A stretch of 7,679 bases of DNA. Origin: an uncultured Thermoanaerobacteraceae bacterium (GTDB taxonomy: Bacteria > Bacillota > DSM-12270 > Thermacetogeniales > Thermacetogeniaceae). The DNA lies in the NCBI GenBank assembly GCA_937914965.1, contig CALGIY010000042.1, forward strand, positions 1-7,679, written 5' to 3'. Shown piece by piece: positions 1 through 6,070 of the stretch; position 1 is the first letter of the stretch, and every line of letters starts with the position of its first letter. Under the pieces are notes generated by a model, which was not told where the DNA came from, made no database searches, and was given only the letters and a program-made list of their open reading frames with translations. The position numbers were made by a program, and so were the translations under genes.

Positions 1-1
1 G

Positions 2-691
2 TTGGAATTCAGATCCAGCCATGGTCACCATGATTCAGCGACAGATGTCCTCTACAAGTGGGGGCATAACATGCAGGTCGATGGATTGTGCAGGAAAGAG
101 ATATTGAAGGCTTATCTTATTGACCCTCAAGGGGAGAAAAGGGATCTGGCTATTGGTGAAGCAGAGGAAGCAGCTTATAAGCTCACCTTTACTCCTGAAC
201 AAGCTGGTTTTTACAGGCCGGTGATAGAGGCAGATGGTATTACCACGGTAACGGTTGATGGCCAGTATCTGAGCGTACCCAAAAAGGATTGTGAATTTCC
301 TCTGGAGTCCGCCGCTTTTACCCACTATTCAAGTGCTATAATACCGGTGGGGCATGACCTGGAAGGGGATGTGCAGGCTGTTGGAGGCAACCTGGAACTG
401 ATGCCTCGCTTTTGGAAGCCCTGGAGGGCCGGGGATACCATTGAGCTGCAGGTCAAGGTTAAAGGATCACCTGCACCTGGCACCGAGGTAGCGCTGATTT
501 ACGGCATGGATGAGGATAATAAAGAACCTCTGGTCAAAGAGGCGGACAGTGAGGGATTGGTTGATTTCACCTTTGAGAAGCCTGGATACTACCTGGCTAT
601 GGTTAGGTACATGGATAATGATGATGTCCGAGAAGGGTACTACGACCGCAGAAACTATACAGCTACATTACATATACTGGTGACAAAGTAG
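2..691 (+). CDS. DUF4198-family protein (COG5266-like), 5' end cut by window
   Basis: The frame is open from the window edge. The TTG at position 2 could be read as a start, but no ribosome site can be seen and DUF4198 proteins normally begin with a signal peptide and a short beta-rich segment, so the true start probably lies upstream. The visible part begins with a His-rich stretch (HGHH, residues 7-10 counted from that TTG), then YKWGHNM and a beta-sandwich-like run. A second half follows from about residue 125, with the family-typical PWRAGDTIELQV and KGSPAPGTEVALI (the DUF4198 'G..L.G..V' carrier-domain pattern), ending in a THILV-like last strand. The family is usually exported and has been linked, without much proof, to cobalt or nickel uptake. 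The His-rich start would fit metal binding, which is inference. Family assignment is by eye; the exact role is unknown. Confidence 0.7.
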   Translation: MEFRSSHGHHDSATDVLYKWGHNMQVDGLCRKEILKAYLIDPQGEKRDLAIGEAEEAAYKLTFTPEQAGFYRPVIEADGITTVTVDGQYLSVPKKDCEFPLESAAFTHYSSAIIPVGHDLEGDVQAVGGNLELMPRFWKPWRAGDTIELQVKVKGSPAPGTEVALIYGMDEDNKEPLVKEADSEGLVDFTFEKPGYYLAMVRYMDNDDVREGYYDRRNYTATLHILVTK

Positions 692-777
692 GGGCATTGC
701 CATCAGGTGGCTGTGAACAGGGTAAATACCTGATATTGTCGATTGCGGTGTTCGCAATCTGTAGTATATGCTGAGTC

Positions 778-858
778 AAGCGGCTTCATACAGGGCGCCC
801 AAATCAAACCCATTGATGGGGGTGGCAAGGGTTTCCATTTGAAGCCGCTTCCTGTTTT
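778..858 (+). terminator. Large inverted repeat, possible terminator or folded RNA
   Basis: An 11-base perfect stem pairs AAGCGGCTTCA (778-788) with TGAAGCCGCTT (840-850). A second stem is nested inside it: AAACCC (806-811) with GGGTTT (829-834). A palindrome GGGCGCCC sits at 793-800. The right arm is followed by CCTGTTTTATT, a weak U-tract, so it could end the DUF4198 transcript. The loop is far larger than usual for a rho-independent terminator, so a small structured RNA or a mobile-element remnant is also possible. Confidence 0.4.
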
Positions 859-1230
859 ATTCACACATCCAATATGTATCAGCGGTCCATATTACAGTAA
901 GTCAGAATATATTTCATTATTATTTTTGTTGTAAATGACAACTTGTTTTAATTCCATAGACTATAAAATATTACTAAAAACTTGCTTACAGTGTATGCTC
1001 ATCAAATCTTTTCCACCGTGGGCAATTAGAGTAGATAGCCTGCTTATAAGGTGCCGAAAAGGTCTTGTTTCCAGCGATAAGTAGGTATGGACTCTCCGTA
1101 CTGGGGTTCGTGGCTTAATTTAAGGTACTAGTTGTATATTTAATAGTGTTTGGCATACTAAGATTAGCCAGTCAGGTTGAATTGCAGTACCAAAATCGAC
1201 GTTATTATTAATATGAGTAAATTTCTCCCT

Positions 1231-1259
1231 TTATTTCTTGTTTAATTGAGTGTTATAAT
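1231..1259 (+). promoter_or_regulatory. Extended -10 promoter of the CofE-family gene
   Basis: TATAAT at 1254-1259 is preceded by TG at 1251-1252 (TGtTATAAT), an extended -10. A poor -35 (TTATTT, 1231-1236) lies 17 bases upstream. Extended -10 promoters commonly tolerate a weak -35. Transcription would begin near 1266, leaving a leader of about 120 bases before the gene. Confidence 0.55.
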
Positions 1260-1370
1260 CAGACAGGACCGCGTATCAGCCACCTCTGAGTAAAATGCTG
1301 GTTATACCGTTGGCTTTGAAAATGGTCACGGTTTATATATCAGATTCAAGACTGCGTTTATTAATTCACT

Positions 1371-1377
1371 GGAAAGG
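1371..1377 (+). promoter_or_regulatory. Ribosome binding site that fixes the CofE-family start
   Basis: GGAAAGG directly touches the ATG at 1378, which is too close for that codon to be used well. The next in-frame ATG at 1387 lies nine bases downstream, a normal spacing. The start at 1387 is therefore preferred, making the protein three residues shorter. Confidence 0.6.
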
Positions 1378-1386
1378 ATGAAACCA

Positions 1387-2958
1387 ATGGAAAAATTAGT
1401 TCTGCCGGCGAACTCTGGTGTAGCAGCAGTAGGATTAAAAATAGGCTTGATTGTCCCTCATGATGATATTGCTTCTATAACAGCAGATGCGGTTAAGCCG
1501 ATAGCTATCGATGGTGATATTGTTTGTATTACTGAGGCTGTTGTCGCCAGGTCCCAAAACCGTTATGTTTCTTGCAGTGAACTGGCAGTAGACGTTCAAG
1601 AAAAATTACAACTAAAACCTGGCAGCACCCTGGCTGTGATCAGCCCTATCGCCAGCCGGAACCGTTTTGCTTTGATTCTGAAAACTTTAGCCATGGCAAC
1701 CCGGGGCGGCAAGGTAATTGTTCAATTCCCGATTCCCTTTGATGAAGTTGGTAACCAGGTGATTGATGAGGATTTTTCCACTATTCGCTTGAGGCTCAAA
1801 AAAACCTTGCAGAGCCTGCGCGAAGCTAGAGGGAATACTCCCATGCTCAATGTGCTTATCCGGGAGATTATTGCGGCATTGAAGCTGCAGGAAACAGGTT
1901 ACCATCTTGTCAGTATCCGTAAGATTACCGGACAAGGAATAGCGGATCTGACCGTGAAGACTCCAGAAGGTAAACTTGCTGTCATAGAAGTGACCTTCTC
2001 GGATCTAAAGAAAGCAGCAAAGAAAGCTGTGGGTATCCAACGGGATGTACCTGAGGCAGAACAGGCGATGGCCATCGCTGTTAACCTGGAGCACCATTAT
2101 TTAACACTGGTTGATGCCAATGCTTACTTGGAACAACAGGATGTTGAGCCGCTAACTCTAGATTTTTCTGAGCAGCTCAATAGTTATTATGAACCAGATG
2201 TAATTTTCGCCAATGAGATGGAAAGTCATATCTTTTCCCACCCGATCACCGATGTGGATTACAAGGAATTATATGTAAAAATCATTGAAGAGGGAGGAGC
2301 CCGGGGAGAAGTTATTTACACCAACAATCCCTTTAAGGTCTATGACCGCGGTTACATTGACGGCGTTTGTATCGGTGCTGTTCATGAAAGGGAAAAACTG
2401 CGGGGACTATTCCGTTCCTTTGCAATGGTGCCAGTAATCACCATCCAGGATGTAGGGCCTCAACCCTGGGGAGTGATCGGTTCAAATGTTTCCGATTTCG
2501 AAGAGGGAGTTCTCAAACTCCTACCTGAAGATGGTAACGGAACAGCAGACATGATTAAAGAAAAAATTAGTGAGGTAACCGGTAAATCAGTGGAAGTGCT
2601 TATCTTTGGAGATGGGGCGTACAAGGACCCGGATACTGGAATCTATGAACTGGCTGATCCTCATCCTGCTATTGGAGTGAGCAGCGGATTGGGAAAAGCA
2701 GGGCTGCGCACCGGATCCAAACTGAAGCTTATAGTAGATACCCTGTACCGCAAGGGTTATACGAAAGAAGAAATTATCGATTACTTGGACAATAAAAGTG
2801 GAGAGGATGTCAGTGAACTGGGGACAACCCCTAGAAGCGCTACCAGTATTATCGGAACACTGGCTGACCTTATCGCTGGATCAGCCGATGCGGGCACACC
2901 GATCGTCTTGGTCAGAGGGTTCACGTATGCTCAGAAATCCACAAAGGCGGAAGAGTAA
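1387..2958 (+). CDS. CofE-family (F420-0:L-glutamate ligase-like) protein with an extra central domain
   Basis: The 523-residue protein belongs to the F420 ligase (CofE) family in its clostridial form. Family landmarks: PHDDI and GDIVCITEAVVARSQ (24-57), SPIASRNRFALILK (86-99) and FDEVGN (118-123) in the first part; HPITDVDYKELYVKIIEEGGA (285-305), YTNNP (311-315), GVIGSN (362-367), FGDGAYKDP (407-415), LADPHPAIG (422-430), GTTPRSATSIIG (479-490) and AGTPIVLVRGF (502-512) in the second. CofE enzymes add glutamate to coenzyme F420-0 with GTP and a divalent metal; the acidic FGDGAYKDP segment is a likely metal or phosphate site. No other F420 gene is in view, so the substrate in this organism is uncertain. 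From memory, clostridial relatives have about 390-400 residues. The excess is residues roughly 131-283, between FDEVGN and HPITDVDY, which reads like a PD-(D/E)XK fold (see findings). No signal peptide is visible, so it is likely cytoplasmic. It has its own promoter and terminator. Family certain; activity not. Confidence 0.88.
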   Translation: MEKLVLPANSGVAAVGLKIGLIVPHDDIASITADAVKPIAIDGDIVCITEAVVARSQNRYVSCSELAVDVQEKLQLKPGSTLAVISPIASRNRFALILKTLAMATRGGKVIVQFPIPFDEVGNQVIDEDFSTIRLRLKKTLQSLREARGNTPMLNVLIREIIAALKLQETGYHLVSIRKITGQGIADLTVKTPEGKLAVIEVTFSDLKKAAKKAVGIQRDVPEAEQAMAIAVNLEHHYLTLVDANAYLEQQDVEPLTLDFSEQLNSYYEPDVIFANEMESHIFSHPITDVDYKELYVKIIEEGGARGEVIYTNNPFKVYDRGYIDGVCIGAVHEREKLRGLFRSFAMVPVITIQDVGPQPWGVIGSNVSDFEEGVLKLLPEDGNGTADMIKEKISEVTGKSVEVLIFGDGAYKDPDTGIYELADPHPAIGVSSGLGKAGLRTGSKLKLIVDTLYRKGYTKEEIIDYLDNKSGEDVSELGTTPRSATSIIGTLADLIAGSADAGTPIVLVRGFTYAQKSTKAEE

Positions 2959-3012
2959 ACAACGTTATCTTGGAAGTTTTGTGATATAGAGCTCTAATGT
3001 ATTTGAGAATGA

Positions 3013-3066
3013 GCCACGAAAGTGTTTTTACCTGCCCGAGCAGGGTAAGACTTTCGTGGCTTTTTT
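3013..3066 (+). terminator. Strong rho-independent terminator after the CofE-family gene
   Basis: GCCACGAAAGT (3013-3023) pairs perfectly with ACTTTCGTGGC (3050-3060). Inside it, TTACCTGC pairs with GCAGGGTAA with one bulged G and a CCGA loop. Six Ts follow at 3061-3066. It lies about 55 bases after the stop codon. Confidence 0.92.
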
Positions 3067-3400
3067 ATAATTTCGCTATGTTCTCTTTCAAAGCAGGATG
3101 ATGGCAGCTGCCGATGATTGTTGAATCTTATACTGTTTAGCGAAGTTAACTTTATTTTTGCTATTATTCCCATACAAGGGCAGGGTTTTATAGTTTTTTG
3201 TAGAAATCAAGGAGTAGAACAACTGGAGTTATTCTACAATTTATGCCAAGCAGATCTGATCTGATTGTTCATCGAAAGCACCGCGATATAGATACCACAA
3301 ATGTATACAACCTTTTTGAGCTAGGTCCAGTCTTTAGTGATTTATTAATGCAAATTGCTTAGGTTGTACTCACTAGCTGCTGGCAAAGGGGGTCTTCAGC
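3067..3400. other. Intergenic region with a small inverted repeat only
   Basis: No gene is seen in about 330 bases. TTGTAGAA (3198-3205) can pair with TTCTACAA (3232-3239). A second copy of GTAGAA at 3213-3218 can pair with the same right arm and form a tighter hairpin with AACT/AGTT inside, so two alternative folds share one arm. No U-tract follows. The promoter of the next small gene is presumably here, but I cannot point to a good -35/-10 pair. Confidence 0.4.
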
Positions 3401-3505
3401 TTGGAGGATGAATATTGGGAAGAGACCAGAGAGGAAGATTCAGAAAAGGCAAGATTGGGAGTAGTGTTGGGAGTGGTCTTGTTTTTTATTATTCTTTTCA
3501 TGTAA
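3401..3505 (+). CDS. Small single-pass membrane protein, 34 residues, unknown function
   Basis: A TTG start at 3401 has a good ribosome site, AAAGGGGG at 3385-3392, eight bases upstream. The protein has a strongly acidic N-terminal half (LEDEYWEETREEDSE) followed by K16 and R18. An uninterrupted hydrophobic segment (about residues 19-34, LGVVLGVVLFFIILFM) runs to the stop codon. The positive residues just before the membrane segment predict the N-terminus in the cytoplasm. The composition change from acidic helix to pure membrane helix is unlikely by chance. It is followed by a terminator at 3582-3622, so it could be a free-standing gene. I do not recognise the family. Upstream codons in frame contain a stop at about 3373, so no much longer version exists. 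Confidence 0.55.
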   Translation: MEDEYWEETREEDSEKARLGVVLGVVLFFIILFM

Positions 3506-3581
3506 GCATGACCAGTTACTGTCGCTGCGAGCCGCTGGTCGGTTTGCCTCTTTAAATTAATTACTTTGTATTCCAAAACAA

Positions 3582-3622
3582 AATCCCTGTTCCTGCTGTA
3601 TTAATGCAGGGCAGGGGTTTTT
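3582..3622 (+). terminator. Rho-independent terminator before the scaffold gene
   Basis: ATCCCTG (3583-3589) and CCTGC (3592-3596) pair with GCAGG (3606-3610) and CAGGGGT (3612-3618) around the loop TGTATTAAT, followed by a run of Ts to 3622. It separates the small membrane-protein gene from the IscU-like gene. A weaker pairing GACCAG (3510-3515) with CTGGTC (3535-3540) lies just after the small gene's stop and lacks a clean U-tract. Confidence 0.85.
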
Positions 3623-3712
3623 ATCTTACTTAATATTACAGGGAAAATGGCCTCTACTGGCGAAGAAATTATATGTTGAACAGGGTCAATTTTAAGAGAG
3701 AGGGGCTATAAG

Positions 3713-4210
3713 ATGAAGGCCAGTGCAAGAGTTTTCGATCATGCCCAAAACCCCCGCAACTGCGGTGAAATGAAGGATGCCAACGGTGTGATGATCAATG
3801 TTCAAGACTGCGGGGACATTGTGATGTTCTTTATCAAAGTAGAGAACATGGTGCTGGAGAAGGTAAACTTTCTGGTACAGGGGTGCCACAACCTAATCGC
3901 CTGCTGCAGTATGCTCACTGTTCTGGCGCGGGGTAAAACCATTTGGGAGGCCATGGAGATAACGCCCGAACAGATTATTAATGCCCTTGATAATGGACTC
4001 CCACCAGAGGAGCTGCATGCTGCTAGTTATGCCTGTGATGCCCTTTACGGGGCCATTCAGGACTACTTATCCAGGGAGAAAGAAGAGGGACACGCAAACC
4101 TTCACCGCAGCATGATGGGGGAAGGTTGGAGGTCGCTTTATGTCCAGGCCCAGCGCGGGCAGTATAACTTGGAGAACATTTACCAGAAACGTAAGAAAAA
4201 GGCTGAGTAA
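3713..4210 (+). CDS. IscU/NifU-N-like iron-sulfur scaffold protein lacking the third cysteine
   Basis: The 165-residue protein has the IscU/NifU N-terminal fold pattern: VFDHAQNPRNCGEM (7-20), CGD (33-35), FLVQGC (53-58), LARGKTIWEAMEI (71-83), LPPEELHAAS (96-105) and DALYGAIQDYL (109-119). In IscU three cysteines and one aspartate hold a transient cluster. Here the first (C33), the aspartate (D35) and the second (C58) are present. The third, normally in an HC pair before a serine, is H102-A103, so it is lost. C64, C65 and C108 are extra cysteines that might substitute. A charged tail of about 45 residues (120-165) extends past the usual end. The ATG at 3713 has a ribosome site GAGAGGGG (3698-3705). 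No cysteine desulfurase or ferredoxin gene is nearby. It probably acts in cytoplasmic cluster assembly or delivery; whether it still binds a cluster is open. Confidence 0.85.
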   Translation: MKASARVFDHAQNPRNCGEMKDANGVMINVQDCGDIVMFFIKVENMVLEKVNFLVQGCHNLIACCSMLTVLARGKTIWEAMEITPEQIINALDNGLPPEELHAASYACDALYGAIQDYLSREKEEGHANLHRSMMGEGWRSLYVQAQRGQYNLENIYQKRKKKAE

Positions 4211-4240
4211 AGACAATTACGCTTTGTTCTTATCAAAGTA

Positions 4241-4936
4241 TTATATCTTCAATTCCTGCTCCTTTTGATACTCCCTCACTAACTGCACACCGAAAAGGGG
4301 TGTGTGAATGCAGATATCAGGTTTTTCAAAGTGTATAGCTTGATCTATTTGGAGAAGCCCACCATCAATGATGTAAGCTAAAGGATCTGCAGCAAAGAGC
4401 GCTGCATGAAAAAGTAATCGTCTAGCCATGGGATCTTTATCGGCATGGGTTGTGAGCCAGTGGTGGAGTTGTTCTTTATTATAATTCATTAATGAAAACA
4501 TAAAACCTGTGACGATAGCTGGGGAAACTAATTCTCCCAGGATGAAAAAAGTAGTAATTGATTCGACCAATTTAGTATAGGTGCACTCGGTGGCCTTCTT
4601 TTCCGTCGAATTATTATAACCAGCATCATAAATTTGCATGATTGTCTTGATTGTTAATTGCCATGCAGGGCAAGATTCGCCATCGAAATTCAACAAAGCT
4701 ATATCTGATGCGCCTAGTTCATCTTGGTTATTGTTTTCTATGGAAACAGGTATACCTATAGAAGCAAGACTTTTCAACATATTCTCGGATGGATTAAGCT
4801 CTCCACGTAAGATCCTGGAGAGGTTTGAATGGTTTACTCCCGCCTCGGACGCAATAGCCCGGATAGATTTACCTGGTTTATATTGTTTCAAGAGTTCTCT
4901 CAAATGACTTCCCTGTTCTTGTTCCCATTTCCTCAA
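4241..4936 (-). CDS. XRE-type helix-turn-helix regulator with an unknown C-terminal domain
   Basis: Starting from TTG at 4936 the protein has 231 residues. A Cro/C1-type helix-turn-helix occupies about residues 22-62: SIRAIASEAGVNHSNLSRILRGE, then NPSENMLKSLASIGIPV, matching the recognition-helix and closing-helix pattern of XRE proteins. The remaining roughly 150 residues are mostly helical (for example TTFFILGELVSPAIVTGFMFSL and DPMARRLLFHAALFAADPLAYIID) and match no family I know; they could sense a ligand or mediate dimers. A GTG at 4978 would add 14 residues but has no ribosome site and lies upstream of the likely transcription start. The TTG at 4936 has AGGGGG nine bases upstream. The gene converges on the scaffold gene with a gap of only 30 bases and is divergent from the small gene at 5226, which it may control together with itself. 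Confidence 0.8.
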   Translation of the reverse strand: MRKWEQEQGSHLRELLKQYKPGKSIRAIASEAGVNHSNLSRILRGELNPSENMLKSLASIGIPVSIENNNQDELGASDIALLNFDGESCPAWQLTIKTIMQIYDAGYNNSTEKKATECTYTKLVESITTFFILGELVSPAIVTGFMFSLMNYNKEQLHHWLTTHADKDPMARRLLFHAALFAADPLAYIIDGGLLQIDQAIHFEKPDICIHTPLFGVQLVREYQKEQELKI

Positions 4937-4945
4937 GACATATAA

Positions 4946-4951
4946 CCCCCT
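4946..4951 (-). promoter_or_regulatory. Ribosome binding site fixing the XRE start at TTG 4936
   Basis: On the minus strand AGGGGG (4951 down to 4946) lies nine bases before the TTG at 4936-4934. The alternative GTG at 4978 has only AT-rich sequence in front of it. Confidence 0.6.
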
Positions 4952-4968
4952 AGAAAATTTCAACACAT

Positions 4969-4992
4969 ATTGTATCACAATCTACTATAAAT
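4969..4992 (-). promoter_or_regulatory. Likely promoter of the XRE regulator
   Basis: On the minus strand TGaTACAAT gives an extended -10, with TACAAT at 4974-4969. The -35 region is weak and AT-rich. Transcription would begin near 4962, downstream of the GTG at 4978, which supports the later TTG start. Confidence 0.45.
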
Positions 4993-5027
4993 AAAATGTT
5001 TTAGTTGCAAATGGTCTAGAATGGTTG

Positions 5028-5056
5028 TTGCAATATTGGTTACATTGTTGTATACT
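5028..5056 (+). promoter_or_regulatory. Sigma-A promoter of the small gene at 5226
   Basis: TTGCAA (5028-5033) and TATACT (5051-5056) are separated by exactly 17 bases. A second TTGCAA sits at 5005-5010, 23 bases upstream, and ATGG repeats flank a TCTAGA in between; these could be operator sites for the divergent XRE protein, which is inference. The predicted leader is about 160 bases. Confidence 0.6.
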
Positions 5057-5138
5057 AGAATAGAACATTATTAATACAGTGTAAACAAATTTATCAGCAC
5101 AGTTCTTGCTCGCTTTTGTATAGCAAAGTTAGTATCAG

Positions 5139-5163
5139 AAGAGGGGGTTTCTTGCCCCCTCTT
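5139..5163 (+). other. GC-rich hairpin in the leader of the small gene
   Basis: AAGAGGGGG (5139-5147) pairs perfectly with CCCCCTCTT (5155-5163) around a seven-base loop. No T-run follows, so it is not a normal terminator. It stands between the promoter at 5028-5056 and the gene at 5226, where it could stabilise the RNA or mark a processing or regulatory site. Confidence 0.6.
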
Positions 5164-5225
5164 ATACATATTCGAAAGTATTTCTGCAGCTATAGAGTAT
5201 GTTTCTATAAAAAGCAGGAGAGGAG

Positions 5226-5465
5226 TTGAATCAATTGCACTATCGAGATTTTTTAGATTTAATATCAAATTTGAATGTTGGTGACCGCATAAGTGTTAAA
5301 TGGTCTAACAAGAGGAGGGGTATAGGGAAAGAGTGCTATTTATCTGAAGGGGAAATAGTTCAGATTACAGATAATGCTATCTATTTTCGCGGAGATGTTG
5401 GTTTTACTGCAGGAATTAACATAGGTGATATTGCTATGGGTGCAGAGGTTACGCCGTTTTCTTAA
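5226..5465 (+). CDS. Small protein of 79 residues, unknown function
   Basis: I do not recognise this family. Two tandem AGGAG sites (5216-5225) precede two possible TTG starts: 5226 (five bases from the first AGGAG) and 5235 (nine bases from the second). Both are plausible, giving 79 or 76 residues. The sequence begins with a short helix (YRDFLDLISNL) and continues as alternating short strands and turns: VGDRISVKWSN, a basic loop KRRGIGK, SEGEIVQITDNAIYFRG and INIGDIAMGAEVTPF. That pattern suggests a small beta-barrel of the SH3 or Sm type, a guess from the pattern only. No signal peptide or membrane segment is present. It is transcribed from a good promoter and is divergent from the XRE regulator, with which it may form a regulated pair. 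Confidence 0.6.
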   Translation: MNQLHYRDFLDLISNLNVGDRISVKWSNKRRGIGKECYLSEGEIVQITDNAIYFRGDVGFTAGINIGDIAMGAEVTPFS

Positions 5466-5783
5466 CTGACATATCTATGTTTTCCACGTTTTCTAGATAA
5501 TCTTCCTACTTTTCCTCACATCAAACTGGCAAGACATCAGCATTTGATCGACAGTTTTCCACATCTAACCCTTCGGAGTCCAGATTACCAAGCGCAGGGA
5601 ACTATACAGTGTCTTCTGGATAGAAGAAAACCTGGTAGTGTTTGCCCGGGTAAAGGCGCAACTTTGAAATCAAAGGTGAAACGATAACTTGGCTTTGTGA
5701 GTTAGATAATACCAGTTATATTTTGAGCATTGCAGGAATTTAAGTACTGGTGGAGAAATAAGAATATATAAGTGAATATTTTA
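5466..5783. other. Intergenic region upstream of the riboswitch with a possible folded RNA
   Basis: No protein gene is visible. The stretch 5612-5715 can fold. TCTTCT (5612-5617) pairs with AGAAGA (5622-5627). CTGGTA (5632-5637) pairs with TACCAG (5710-5715), enclosing CTTTG (5662-5666) with CAAAG (5671-5675) and a GC-rich part near 5644-5658. It matches no riboswitch class I can recall. TTTTCCAC occurs twice (about 5479 and 5551) and resembles a DnaA box, but two near-matches are not enough for an origin. Confidence 0.3.
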
Positions 5784-5942
5784 GCTCAGGTTCCTTTGCC
5801 CAGCGCAAAGGATAATAGGGAACCAGGTGAAAATCCTGGACGGTCCGGCCACTGTAAGTGGGAAGCTTTCTGCAAGGCAGCCACTGGAGAATATCCGGGA
5901 AGGCAGCAGTTAGCGCTAAACCACAAGTCAGGATACCTTCCT
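5784..5942 (+). ncRNA. Cobalamin riboswitch aptamer
   Basis: The conserved blocks appear in the right order: a CCTTTG/CAAAGG hairpin (5793-5812), ATAATAGGGAAcc, GGTGAAAATCC (5826-5836), GGCCACTGTAA (5848-5857), then GCCACTG (5880-5886) and the B12 box AAGTCAGGATACCTTCC (5925-5941). AGGT at 5788-5791 can close the fold with ACCT at 5935-5938. The aptamer senses adenosyl- or methylcobalamin and usually represses vitamin B12 synthesis or uptake genes. Here no such gene follows; the transcript meets two terminators within about 160 bases. A weak stem GATG/CATC followed by seven Ts (5947-5964) lies just after the aptamer and could be part of the switch. Confidence 0.95.
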
Positions 5943-5984
5943 AGGCGATGAGGCATCTTTTTTTACCTTCCCAAGGAGAGGGTT

Positions 5985-6005
5985 ATGCCAGGTAAAATTT
6001 TGTGA
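5985..6005 (+). other. Six-codon reading frame after the riboswitch (MPGKIL)
   Basis: AAGGAG (5973-5978) stands six bases before ATG 5985, which is as good as the site of a real gene, yet TGA follows after six codons. The site is placed in the loop of a possible hairpin: TTTTACC (5961-5967) with GGTAAAA (5991-5997), and CCC (5970-5972) with GGG (5980-5982). An alternative stem GGTAA (5991-5995) with TTACC (6006-6010) excludes it. It may be the start of a deleted vitamin B12-regulated gene or a translated leader. Confidence 0.3.
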
Positions 6006-6009
6006 TTAC

Positions 6010-6040
6010 CTCCAGTCTCTCTTGGGACTGGAGTTTTTTT
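6010..6040 (+). terminator. First of two tandem terminators after the riboswitch
   Basis: CTCCAGTC (6010-6017) pairs perfectly with GACTGGAG (6026-6033) around an eight-base loop, followed by seven Ts (6034-6040). It begins five bases after the stop of the six-codon frame. Confidence 0.92.
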
Positions 6041-6070
6041 GTTAAACCCATTGTCTCTTTTCTTTTCTAT

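Larger units (their letters stand above)
692..1377. other. Long intergenic region without a convincing gene
   Basis: Nearly 700 bases lie between the DUF4198 gene and the CofE-family gene. It holds a small hairpin (GATTGCG at 741-747 with CGCAATC at 753-759), a large inverted repeat at 778-850 and a promoter near 1231-1259. The part from about 900 to 1260 is AT-rich and I see no protein family, tRNA or insertion-sequence end in it. The 63-codon open frame from 743 has no ribosome site, runs through both hairpins and looks random. Confidence 0.6.

Noticed and set aside
743..934. 63-codon open frame in the first gap
   Set aside because: It lacks a ribosome site, spans two hairpins and has no recognisable protein pattern.
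1020..1120. GGTTCG-like segment that recalls a tRNA T-loop
   Set aside because: No acceptor, D or anticodon arms can be paired around it.
1044..1130. Short minus-strand frame reading HEPQYGESIPTYRWKQD, perhaps a transposase remnant
   Set aside because: It is only 27 codons between stops, I cannot name a family, and no inverted ends or target repeats are visible.
4219..4240. CTTTG/CAAAG hairpin between the convergent scaffold and XRE genes
   Set aside because: A five-pair AT-rich stem without a proper U-tract on either strand is too weak to call a shared terminator.
5478..5560. Two TTTTCCAC motifs resembling DnaA boxes
   Set aside because: There are only two imperfect matches, with no AT-rich unwinding region or replication gene nearby.
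5772..5949. Open frame running through the cobalamin riboswitch from a GTG
   Set aside because: The candidate ribosome site is too far away, and the sequence is fully explained by the conserved riboswitch blocks.
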